Assembly (NCBI RefSeq): GCF_016741875.1
Contig: NZ_JAERRF010000011.1
Span: 62,001 to 126,000 of the forward strand
DNA from: Streptomyces coffeae
GTDB lineage: Bacteria > Actinomycetota > Actinomycetes > Streptomycetales > Streptomycetaceae
Length of the DNA: 64,000 bases
Reading direction: 5' to 3'
The notes beneath the pieces were generated by a model that was not told the origin of the DNA, ran no database searches, and was given only the letters and a program-made list of their open reading frames with translations. Both the position numbers and the translations under genes were made by a program. Below, in pieces: positions 8,462-16,002 of the stretch. Positions within the stretch are counted from its first letter, which is position 1, and the number at the start of each line of letters is the position of its first letter.

Positions 8462-9685
8462 GTGGTGGACGTCCAGGGCACGGTGGCCGACGGTTTCGAA
8501 CCGGTCCGGGACGCTTTCGCGGAGAACTTCGCCCGGCGCGGTGAACGCGGCGCGGCCGTTGTCCTCTACCGGGAGGGCGAGAAGGTCGTCGACCTGTGGG
8601 GCGGTACCAAGCACGCGGACGACGCGGCGGAAGAGACCGGAGAGACCGGTGAGCCGTGGACCCGGGACACCGCGCAGGTCGTCCGGTCCGTCACCAAGGG
8701 CGTCGCCGCCGCGGTGCCGCTGCTGCTCCACCAGCGCGGCCAGCTCGATCTGGACGGCCGAGTGGGCACCTACTGGCCGGAGTTCAAGGCGAACGGCAAG
8801 GAGCGGGTGCTGGTACGGCATCTGCTGGGCCACCGGACCGGGGTGCCGGTGCTCGACACCCCGCTGACCCCGGACGAGGCGCTGGACGGCATATCCGGGC
8901 CGCGGGCCGTCGCCGCCCAGCGGCCCGTGTGGGAGCCCGGCACGGACCACGGTTACCACGCCCAGACCTACAGCTGGCTGATGAGCGAGCTGGTGCGGAG
9001 GGTGACCGGGCGGACCATCGGACGCTGGATCGCCGAGGAGATCAGCCGCCCCCTCGGCCTCGACCTATGGCTCGGGCTGCCCGAGGAGCAGCGCGGACGC
9101 GTCGGCCGGATCACGTCGGTGGAGGCGCCCGCGGGCCCCGCCACCCCGGGGCTGCGGCTGCGCCCCAAGCGGTCGGTCACCGAGGCGTACCAGGACCCGG
9201 AGTCGCTGACCCGGCGGGCGTTCGCCGCGATCACCCCGCTGCCGGACGAGAACGACCCGGCGTATCTCACCGCCGAGTTGCCCGCCTCGGGCGGGGTGGC
9301 CACCGCCGACGCGCTGGCCCGCTTCTACGCGGCGCTGATCGGCCCGCTGCCCTCGGCCCGTACCGCCCGCGCGGGCGGACGGCTCTTCGCCCCGGGGACC
9401 CTGACCCTGGCCCGTACCGAGGAGTCCGCGGGGCCGGACCGGGTGCTGGTGGTGGGCACCCGGTTCGGGCTCGGCTACATGCTGCACGGACCGGCGTCCC
9501 CGCTGCTGGGGCCCGGTTCCTTCGGCCACCCGGGCCGCGGCGGCTCCCTGGGCTTCGCCGACCCCGAGGCCCGGATCGGCTTCGGCTACGTCACCAACGG
9601 GATGCAGCGCGGGGTCACCGCGGACCCGCGTGCGCAGGCCCTGGTGCGCGCCGTGCGGACGGCCCTGGCCGCCCAGGGCGCGTAG
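8462..9685 (+). CDS. Serine hydrolase of the class C beta-lactamase/EstB esterase family
   Basis: Enzyme of 407 residues with the beta-lactamase fold. The SVTK tetrad gives Ser76 and Lys79, the segment YHAQTYSWL (about residue 167) supplies the tyrosine base, and HPGRGG near 357 replaces the KTG box, as in EstB-type carboxylesterases. No signal peptide is present, so it is probably a cytoplasmic esterase rather than an antibiotic-resistance lactamase. GTG 8462 follows AGGAG by 8 bases. It stands alone between the metal transporter and a long regulatory gap. Confidence 0.88.
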   Translation: MVDVQGTVADGFEPVRDAFAENFARRGERGAAVVLYREGEKVVDLWGGTKHADDAAEETGETGEPWTRDTAQVVRSVTKGVAAAVPLLLHQRGQLDLDGRVGTYWPEFKANGKERVLVRHLLGHRTGVPVLDTPLTPDEALDGISGPRAVAAQRPVWEPGTDHGYHAQTYSWLMSELVRRVTGRTIGRWIAEEISRPLGLDLWLGLPEEQRGRVGRITSVEAPAGPATPGLRLRPKRSVTEAYQDPESLTRRAFAAITPLPDENDPAYLTAELPASGGVATADALARFYAALIGPLPSARTARAGGRLFAPGTLTLARTEESAGPDRVLVVGTRFGLGYMLHGPASPLLGPGSFGHPGRGGSLGFADPEARIGFGYVTNGMQRGVTADPRAQALVRAVRTALAAQGA

Positions 9686-10116
9686 CGCGCGGCCCGGCGC
9701 GCTCGGCGGAGGGCGGGCGCGTGGATACGGCGTGAACTACCTCTGGCCGCACGCCCCTTGAATGCCTCCGCACGCCCTCCGGTATCCGCGCCGGTGGGCC
9801 GATCAGGGCCAAGGGTCCCTATTGCGCCATCCCCGGGCTGCCCACACTGGAGGTCGTCCGGCAGGGAAGTGCCTCCGGCACTTCAGTGCCGTAGGGGCGC
9901 CGCCTGCCGGAATCGGGGGACGAACGGGGGGACAACCGGCGGAGCGAGGCGAGCGCGGACGCGGGCGGCCCATGGCCGTGCGCGTCACGGCGTTGCGCGC
10001 TCCGCCCTCCCCGGTGGCACGGCGGACAACGGCCCGCGCACCGTGCCGATCCCTGTCCCGCGCGGCGCGGGCACGGCACACGGCACGGCGAGGCAGCCGG
10101 GACAGGGGGGATCGGC
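9686..10116 (+). other. 431-base gap: leader region of the downstream response regulator
   Basis: I see no protein gene here. The region contains a structured segment at 9857-9911 (separate entry), a generally GC-rich unstructured stretch, and an AGGGGG ribosome site just before 10117. Its length and structure suggest a long 5' leader for the response regulator. No T-rich terminator follows the esterase gene. Confidence 0.4.
9857..9911 (+). promoter_or_regulatory. Switch-like RNA structure in the leader of the response regulator
   Basis: An outer 9-bp stem (TCCGGCAGG 9857-9865 with CCTGCCGGA 9903-9911) encloses a 7-bp hairpin AAGTGCC/GGCACTT (9867-9873 with 9877-9883). The GGCAC segment (9877-9881) can instead pair with GTGCC at 9886-9890, so two hairpins exclude each other. 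The pairing is seen; that it is transcribed and regulatory is inferred. Confidence 0.4.
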
Positions 10117-11067
10117 ATGAGGGACAGCGGTGCGGAGCACGGCGGCGGACCGCCGCTCCAGGTGGCGGTGGTGGAGGACCACGAGATGACCCGGCGGGGC
10201 CTGGTGGCCGCGCTGAACGCGGATCCCCGGCTGACGGTGGTGAGCGATGTGCCCTCGGTGGAGCGGCTGGCCGTGAGCGGCGCGGAGTACGACGTCTGCG
10301 TGGCCGATCTGCTGGGCGTCGGCACCGCCGAGCGGTTCACCGATCTGGTGCGCCGTTCGGACGTCGTGGTGTGCACGGCCTCCGAGCAGTGGCGGCAGCG
10401 GGTGGCGCCGTGGGTGTGCGGGGCGCGGGCGGTGTTCGGCAAGACGGTGAGCGCGGTGGTCCTGGCCAACGCCGTCTGGGACGCCCGCCACCATCCGCAC
10501 TGGCTGAAACCGCATCTGGCGTCCGCCCTGGAGACGGCCGTACGGGAGTGCGGCCTCACCGTGGAGCCCTGTCTGGCCGATGTGCTGGCACGTACGGCCC
10601 GCGGCGGCCGGGTGGCCTGGATCCTGGACGAACTGGGCGTCACCGAGCAGCGCTACCGCGAGGGCCTCCATCTCCTCCGCACCCAGTGCGCCAGAGCGGG
10701 GCTCGGGCGGCTCACCCCGCCGGACCCGCTGGACCCGGGCGTCCCGGGCCAACGCGCCACCGCCCACGAGCCGGTGGTGTTCTCCAGCTGGGCGGCGGGG
10801 CTCAGCGACGGAATGGTCCGGGCGCTGGAGTGGTACGCGGACGGCTACTCCTACGAGGAGACCGCCGCCCAGCTGGGTGTGAAGGTCTCGACCGTCCGCA
10901 CCCAGATCGAGCGGGCCATGACGGTCTGCGGTATCCGCTCCAAGCCCGCCGACGTCCGCATGATGTTCGCGATGTACGTCTGCTCCCGGCACAGCAAGCC
11001 GGATCTGCTGCTGCGCAGGCTGACCGCGCTGGGCGCCCATCCGCCGCGACGCGGAGCGGGCCGTTAG
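10117..11067 (+). CDS. Orphan response regulator with divergent LuxR-type helix-turn-helix
   Basis: Protein of 316 residues. The receiver part keeps the acidic pocket (VVEDHE, Glu20-Asp21), a candidate phospho-acceptor Asp64 in VADLL, and Lys109 in FGKTV. The middle (about 120-215) is unlike standard NarL/FixJ proteins. The C-terminal helix-turn-helix at about 228-290 (YSYEETAAQLGVKVSTVRTQIERAM) resembles the LuxR class. No histidine kinase is adjacent. The ATG at 10117 has AGGGGG 9 bases upstream. It lies just before a three-gene AAA+ cassette and is a candidate regulator of it. Confidence 0.75.
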   Translation: MRDSGAEHGGGPPLQVAVVEDHEMTRRGLVAALNADPRLTVVSDVPSVERLAVSGAEYDVCVADLLGVGTAERFTDLVRRSDVVVCTASEQWRQRVAPWVCGARAVFGKTVSAVVLANAVWDARHHPHWLKPHLASALETAVRECGLTVEPCLADVLARTARGGRVAWILDELGVTEQRYREGLHLLRTQCARAGLGRLTPPDPLDPGVPGQRATAHEPVVFSSWAAGLSDGMVRALEWYADGYSYEETAAQLGVKVSTVRTQIERAMTVCGIRSKPADVRMMFAMYVCSRHSKPDLLLRRLTALGAHPPRRGAGR

Positions 11068-11185
11068 GGCCTGGCACCCTTCCCCGGACCGCTGTCGGAT
11101 TCTGTCGTCACGGAGGACGACACCGGCCGCCGGGATTTCCCGCCTCACCATGGGACGCGGAGCGACACGTCCGGTGCGGAGTATC

Positions 11186-11225
11186 GGAAGCGGGCCCCCG
11201 AGGGGAGAGCGGGGGCCCGCCTTCC
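11186..11225 (+). terminator. Strong hairpin between the response regulator and the AAA+ cassette
   Basis: Arms 11186-11200 and 11210-11225 pair almost perfectly, with one bulge, around a 9-base loop. There is no T tract, as is common for Streptomyces terminators. It could also sit in the leader of the next gene, whose ATG is 16 bases further on. Confidence 0.6.
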
Positions 11226-11241
11226 GAGAAACGGAGACGCC

Positions 11242-11709
11242 ATGTCCGAACACCGCACCTGGCGGGACGGGGCGGCAGCCGACCGTCTGCTGGGCACCGC
11301 CGACACCATGCTCCGCCGGATCGAATCCCTCATCAGCTGGGGCGACCGGATCGGCGAGGCCAGGGACGAACTCAACGCCAAGCGCCCGCCGCTGCGCGAG
11401 GTCCTCGGCTACGCCGACGTGGTCGACTTCCTGGTCACCAACCACCCCAAGGCGCCCGGCGCGACGGCCGGGGCCGTCCTCCGCCGCCGCCAGGGCGGTG
11501 AATTCCTCGTCCAGACCTTCTTCCTGGGCCAGGACGGCACCCCGCTGGCCGACGGCCACCACCGCACGAGCCAAGGCGGTGGCGACGGCGACAACGGCCC
11601 GCCCGCCCCGCTCTGGATCTGCCGGGCCCGGAGGCTGGACGCCGAACTGTCCGACGCCTTCGGCGACACCGATCTCATCGTCTTCGGAGAGGCGGCACCG
11701 TCGTGCTGA
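11242..11709 (+). CDS. Uncharacterised soluble protein, first gene of an AAA+ cassette
   Basis: A 155-residue protein I do not recognise. It has no signal peptide or membrane segment. The N-terminal half is helical and charged; the middle contains GEFLVQTFFLGQDGTPLADG, a Gly/Asp-rich stretch at about 110-120, and the end ELSDAFGDTDLIVFGEA. ATG 11242 has GGAGA upstream. The stop overlaps the next gene's GTG by 7 bases, so the two are probably co-translated. Context points to a partner or substrate of the AAA+ ATPase, but that is inference. Confidence 0.7.
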   Translation: MSEHRTWRDGAAADRLLGTADTMLRRIESLISWGDRIGEARDELNAKRPPLREVLGYADVVDFLVTNHPKAPGATAGAVLRRRQGGEFLVQTFFLGQDGTPLADGHHRTSQGGGDGDNGPPAPLWICRARRLDAELSDAFGDTDLIVFGEAAPSC

Positions 11710-12017
11710 GTCTGCTGGCCATGGTCCTCGTCGCGCTGGGCGGGCTGGGCGCCGTCGCGGTCGTCTACGTCGTCATGGTGACCATCGAATTCCTCACCGA
11801 CTGGTTCCGCGCGCGCAGCGAGCGGCTCCAGACCGACCCCGACCTGCGCGCCATCACCGTCGCCGACGACATCCGCAACGGCAATGTCGCCTATATCCAG
11901 GGCCTGTTCGACACCTCGCTGGAGAAGTTCGTCGACAGCCGACGGGTCGAGGGCAAGCAGGCCGACGAGCGGGTCCGCCGCGCCCACTCCGCCCACCAGG
12001 TCGCCGTATGGGGATGA
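11703..12017 (+). CDS. Small single-pass membrane protein of the AAA+ cassette
   Basis: A 104-residue protein with one strong hydrophobic helix at about residues 2-31, followed by a charged cytoplasmic-type tail with ARSERLQTDPDLRAITVADD and a helical C-terminus. GTG at 11703 overlaps the upstream gene. No family recognised. It could anchor the neighbouring ATPase or the first protein at the membrane. Confidence 0.7.
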   Translation: MLSLLAMVLVALGGLGAVAVVYVVMVTIEFLTDWFRARSERLQTDPDLRAITVADDIRNGNVAYIQGLFDTSLEKFVDSRRVEGKQADERVRRAHSAHQVAVWG

Positions 12018-12064
12018 CCCGCCGCGCCGCCATCCGCGCCGCCACCGAGGGGGGAGAGAGACCA

Positions 12065-13237
12065 GTGAAGAGCCACGCACGGAACGGTGACCGCACCACC
12101 GCGGCCACCGGACATCCCACGGCGCACACCACCGCCGCGCGCACCGCCTTCGCGGTCAGCGGTATCCCACGGAGTGCCGACGCCGTCGAGGCGGGGCTGC
12201 TGCGCACCCGGCTGATCGCCGCCGCCAAGGCGTTCAGTGTCAGCCACGGGCCGCGGCCGCTCACCGTCACCCTCACCAACCGGCCGCAGCCGGCGGACGA
12301 GTACGGCCCGGTCTCGGACCCGGGGCCGGAGCGCGATGAACCGTCCACGGCCGAACGGGCCCAGCGGTACACCGCGACCGCTCCGCTGCACACCTTCGAC
12401 CGCCTGGTGCTCCCCGAGGAGACCCTGGACCACCTGCTGCGCGCGGTGCACACCGTGGAGCAGCGCGGGGTGCTGTTCGACGACTGGGGGCTGCGGAGCA
12501 TCCAGCCGCACCCCAGCTCGGCGGTGAACCTGGAGGGCGTGCCCGGCACCGGCAAGACCCTGGCCGCCCACGCCATCGCCGACCGGCTGGGCCGCCCTGT
12601 GATCGCGGCGCGCGGCTCCCAGCTGGAGAGCAAGTTCCACGGGGAGGGCCCGAAGAACCTCGCGGCGCTCTTCCACGCCGCACGAGACCAGGGCGCGGTG
12701 CTCTTCCTCGACGAGGCGGACTCGCTGATGTCCGCCCGGTTCGAGACCACGACCCATGGCTCGGAGCACGCGGTGAACGCCATGCGCAGCGAGATGCTGA
12801 CCGCGCTGGACAGCCATGAGGGGCTGGTGGTGTTCGCCACCAACCTGGTGACCGCGTATGACACCGCGTTCGACAGCCGGGTGTGGCACGTCCGCTTCCC
12901 CCGTCCGGACCGGGCGGCCCGCGCCGAGATCTGGCGGCGCCACCTGCCCGAGGCACTGCCCCGGGACAACACCGTCGCACCCGAGGCCCTGGCCGAGGTC
13001 GACGACGTCACCGGGCGCGACATCTGCCGTGCGGTGATCGACGCGGCGGCGGAGGTGCTGCGCAGCGGGCGGACCCGGGTCGGGCAGGAGGACCTGTTCG
13101 CCGCGGTGGAGCGCATCAAGGCCGGACGGCCCCGCCGTGGGGAACCGGAACCGGAACCGTCACCGGCGCCCGCTCCCGCGGCGATCGCCGAAGCCGTCGC
13201 CAGGGCCGTACCGCCACCCGCCGAAGGGGGCGAGTGA
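12065..13237 (+). CDS. AAA+ ATPase, third gene of the cassette
   Basis: ATPase of 390 residues, probably remodelling a protein partner. Walker A GVPGTGKT (about residue 160), Walker B VLFLDEADS (about 214) and sensor-1 VVFATN (about 258) are clear, followed by a small helical lid. FDSRVWHVRFPRPD has a single arginine in the place where CDC48/FtsH-type proteins carry their arginine fingers. The N-terminal 120 residues are unlike any domain I know, and the tail is Pro/Glu-rich. I prefer GTG 12065, which has GGGGGGAGAG upstream; ATG 12008 and 12014 are in frame but have no ribosome site and overlap the previous gene. Confidence 0.85.
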   Translation: MKSHARNGDRTTAATGHPTAHTTAARTAFAVSGIPRSADAVEAGLLRTRLIAAAKAFSVSHGPRPLTVTLTNRPQPADEYGPVSDPGPERDEPSTAERAQRYTATAPLHTFDRLVLPEETLDHLLRAVHTVEQRGVLFDDWGLRSIQPHPSSAVNLEGVPGTGKTLAAHAIADRLGRPVIAARGSQLESKFHGEGPKNLAALFHAARDQGAVLFLDEADSLMSARFETTTHGSEHAVNAMRSEMLTALDSHEGLVVFATNLVTAYDTAFDSRVWHVRFPRPDRAARAEIWRRHLPEALPRDNTVAPEALAEVDDVTGRDICRAVIDAAAEVLRSGRTRVGQEDLFAAVERIKAGRPRRGEPEPEPSPAPAPAAIAEAVARAVPPPAEGGE

Positions 13238-13310
13238 CTCCGGTCCGTACGGCACCCCTTCGCGGCAGCGGTCTGAGCGTCCCTCGGTGGGCGCTCAGGA
13301 GCCGGAACGG

Positions 13311-14222
13311 TCAACCGGCGTGCAGCATCAGGCCGATACCCGCCACCATCAGACCGGCCGCCGCGATCCTCGGGGCGCCGAACCGCTCCTTGAAGAAGAG
13401 CGCGCCGATCGCCGCGCCCACGATGATCGACGACTCGCGCAGCGCCGCGATCGGGGCGAGCGGCGCCCGTGTCTGCGCCCACAGCACCAGGCCGTACGCG
13501 AAGACCGACAGCACCCCGCCGAGCAGCCCGCGCAGCGCGACCGGGCGCAGCTGACCGATGAGCGCACGGCGGCGGACGGCAAGGGCGTACACCGGGATCG
13601 CGAAGCCCTCCAGGATCATCAGCCAGGCGATATAGCCCATCGAGCTGCCGGAGGCGCGCACCCCCAGGCCGTCCACGACCGTGTACGCGGCGATGGACAG
13701 TCCGGTGGCGACGGCGGCGATGAGCGCCGGCCAGGGCCGTCCACCGTTCGCCGCGCCCTTCTCGCCGCGCACGCCGTTGTCACCGACGGCACCGGACGGC
13801 TGACGGCGGCCGCCCCGGATGCCCCACAGCGCCACGCCCAGCAGCCCCGCGGAGGCCAGCGCGATGCCCGTCGCCTGCCAGCCGTCCGGCGTCTCGCCGA
13901 CGAAGACCGCGGCCAGCACGGTCACCACCAGCGGCGCGGTGCCGCGGGCGATGGGATACATCTGGCCGAAGTCGCCGAGGTGGAACGAGCGCATCAGCAG
14001 CACGTAGTAGATGACGTGCACCACCGCGGAGGTCAGCAGATACGGCCAGGCGGCGGCGTCCGGCACCGGGGTGAAGGCGGCCAACGCCAGCCCGCACACC
14101 GCCCCGCCGCCGCCCACCAGGGTGAAGGCGAGCAACTGGTCCCTGATGCCGTGCGCGATGGCGTTCCAACTGGCGTGGGTGATGGCCGCGATCAGCACCG
14201 CGGCCGCGACGAGCGGGGTCAC
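13311..14222 (-). CDS. EamA/DMT-superfamily permease
   Basis: Membrane transporter of 303 residues with about ten hydrophobic helices in two EamA repeats. The first is about residues 5-125 and the second about 160-300, containing GEXP-like YGLVLWAQTRAPLAPIAALRESS. Family members export metabolites or amino acids; the substrate is not readable. The GTG at 14222 overlaps the stop of a 39-codon upstream ORF (GTGA), implying coupled translation. A much longer open frame upstream is a shadow of the plus-strand oxidoreductase and is rejected. Confidence 0.85.
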   Translation of the reverse strand: MTPLVAAAVLIAAITHASWNAIAHGIRDQLLAFTLVGGGGAVCGLALAAFTPVPDAAAWPYLLTSAVVHVIYYVLLMRSFHLGDFGQMYPIARGTAPLVVTVLAAVFVGETPDGWQATGIALASAGLLGVALWGIRGGRRQPSGAVGDNGVRGEKGAANGGRPWPALIAAVATGLSIAAYTVVDGLGVRASGSSMGYIAWLMILEGFAIPVYALAVRRRALIGQLRPVALRGLLGGVLSVFAYGLVLWAQTRAPLAPIAALRESSIIVGAAIGALFFKERFGAPRIAAAGLMVAGIGLMLHAG

Positions 14223-14338
14223 GCGGTGTGCTCGCGCACACCCGCGTCCGTGCGCCGGACGGTCACCTCCGCCGCCGGGCCGAGTGCGCGCGGGATGTCG
14301 GCGAACCGTCCATGAGCCGCGGTATCCGGAAGGGTCAT
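14219..14338 (-). CDS. Small 39-residue ORF coupled to the EamA gene
   Basis: ATG at 14338 opens a 39-codon frame beginning MTLPDTAAHGRFADIPRALG and ending EHTA, whose TGA overlaps the GTG start of the EamA permease. No hydrophobic segment is present. It may be a true small protein or a leader ORF that sets the translation rate of the permease. It is too short to judge by codon use alone; the exact overlap is the main support. Confidence 0.45.
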   Translation of the reverse strand: MTLPDTAAHGRFADIPRALGPAAEVTVRRTDAGVREHTA

Positions 14339-14510
14339 GGCTCGACGCTATCGGGGCGCGGATGGGCCACGCGAGGGCATTTCCCCGCGACCGGAATGCG
14401 GCTCGGGCCCGCCCCGTTGCCCGTGTCAGGCGCCCGGGGGCGGATTCTCCGCCCTCCCCGCGCACCACAACGTCATGAACGTCACAACGCCTTGAAGAGG
14501 AGACGTGCCG

Positions 14511-15449
14511 ATGTCGCTGGGTATCGCTCTGCCCGCCGGTGACGACCACACCGGCAATCTGGTGACCGAGCTGATCGACCAGGTCCAGGAGGCAGCCGCG
14601 GCCGGGATCGGCACGGTGTGGTTCGCACAGCGCCAGGACGTCGACGCGATGACGCTGGCCGCGCTCGCCGGTCAGGCCGTACCCGGGATCCGGACCGGCA
14701 CCAGCGTGGTGCCGATCTACCCCCGGCATCCGATCACCCTCGCCGCGCAGGCGCGCACCGCCCAGGCGGCCTCCGCCGGGCGGTTCCAGCTCGGTCTTGG
14801 GCTGTCCAGCAAGACCTTCGTGGAGGAGAGCTTCGGAGTCCGCTTCGATCGGCCCATCCGGCATCTGCGCGAATACCTCACGGTGCTCGGCGACCTGCTG
14901 CGCGAGGGCGCGGCCGACTTCGAGGGTGAGACGCTGCGCGCCCGTACCGTCTTCGGCCCGGTCACGGTGGCGGGCGCCGGAGTGCCCCCGGTGCTGGTCG
15001 CCGCGATGGGCCCGCAGGCGCTGCGCGCCACCGGTGAACTGGCCGACGGCACCGTGCCGTTCCTCGCCGCGCCGAAGGCCCTGGCCGAGTACGTGGTGCC
15101 CACGATCGGCGCCGCGGCGCGGGCGGCCGGGCGGCCCGCGCCGCGGGTGGCCTCCATGGTGCCCGCGCTGGTCACCGCCGATCCGGAGGCGGTACGGCGG
15201 CGGGCCCGCGAACAGTTCGCGTTCTACGAGGGGATCCCGTCCTACCGCGACGTCCTGGACCGTGCGGGCATCGAACGGGCCGGGGACCTCATGGTGATCG
15301 GCGACGAGGAGACCGTGGCCGCGGAGCTCCGCCGCTACACCGAGGCGGGCGCCACCGAGCTGATCGTCTCCCAGACCGGTATGGGCACCGGCGAGGAGCG
15401 GCGGCGCACCTGGCGGCTGCTGGGCGAACTGTCGGCCGCGAGCAGCTGA
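14511..15449 (+). CDS. LLM-class F420-dependent oxidoreductase
   Basis: TIM-barrel enzyme of 312 residues in the luciferase-like monooxygenase family, many of whose actinobacterial members use coenzyme F420. Recognisable parts are MTLAALAGQAVPGIRTGTSVVPIYPRHP split along the second and third strands, and GRFQLGLGLSS near residue 90 (a conserved Gly-rich substrate/cofactor turn). ATG 14511 follows GAGGAGA by 7 bases and is preferred over GTG 14505. Substrate unknown; a cupin gene follows 62 bases downstream. Confidence 0.88.
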   Translation: MSLGIALPAGDDHTGNLVTELIDQVQEAAAAGIGTVWFAQRQDVDAMTLAALAGQAVPGIRTGTSVVPIYPRHPITLAAQARTAQAASAGRFQLGLGLSSKTFVEESFGVRFDRPIRHLREYLTVLGDLLREGAADFEGETLRARTVFGPVTVAGAGVPPVLVAAMGPQALRATGELADGTVPFLAAPKALAEYVVPTIGAAARAAGRPAPRVASMVPALVTADPEAVRRRAREQFAFYEGIPSYRDVLDRAGIERAGDLMVIGDEETVAAELRRYTEAGATELIVSQTGMGTGEERRRTWRLLGELSAASS

Positions 15450-15511
15450 GATCGGCCGGGAGCGCACCGGCGTTCAAGACGGCGCCCGGACCGCCCGCCG
15501 AGGATCGGGGC

Positions 15512-15907
15512 ATGGACATCGCACCCGTCAACCTCACCGAGGCGCTGGCCTCCTTCGACGACGTCTACAGCCCACGCATCGTGGCCCGGATGAACGACTA
15601 CGACATCCGGATCGCCCACACCCGGGGCGAGCACGTCTGGCACGTCCACGACGACACGGACGAGTTCTTCCTGGTTCTCGACGGCCGGTTCGACATCGCC
15701 CTGAGGAACGCCGACGGCTCCGAGACCACCGTCGTCCTGCGCCGCGGCGACACCTTCGTCGTCCCCCGGGGCACCGAGCACAAGCCGTCCTCGCCCGGAG
15801 CCTCGATCCTCATGGTCGAGCCCTCCGGGACGCGGACGACCGGGGACCGCCACGAGGGCGAGGTCCCGGCCCATGTGGACAGCACCACGGGCCACGCGCT
15901 CACCTGA
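15512..15907 (+). CDS. Cupin-domain protein
   Basis: Single-domain cupin of 131 residues. Motif 1, EHVWHVHDDTDEFFLVLDG, gives two His and a Glu as metal ligands (about residues 45-52), and motif 2, PRGTEHKPS, gives a third His (about 90). This is a metal-binding beta barrel that could be an isomerase, dioxygenase or small-molecule sensor; nothing in the sequence decides. It follows the F420-type oxidoreductase on the same strand and may share its transcript, which ends at the strong terminator at 15944. Confidence 0.88.
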   Translation: MDIAPVNLTEALASFDDVYSPRIVARMNDYDIRIAHTRGEHVWHVHDDTDEFFLVLDGRFDIALRNADGSETTVVLRRGDTFVVPRGTEHKPSSPGASILMVEPSGTRTTGDRHEGEVPAHVDSTTGHALT

Positions 15908-15943
15908 CCGGCCAGGCGGCCGCGCCCTCGTAGGCGTCAAGAG

Positions 15944-15980
15944 AGCCGGGCGGGCGCGGAGTTCCCGCGCCCGCCCGGCT
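15944..15980. terminator. Bidirectional terminator between cupin and PBP genes
   Basis: A perfect 16-bp GC-rich stem (15944-15959 with 15965-15980) with a 5-base loop lies between two convergent genes. No T run; its stability and position support termination in both directions. Confidence 0.8.
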
Positions 15981-16002
15981 CAGCCGTCTGCCTGCCCCGT
16001 CG

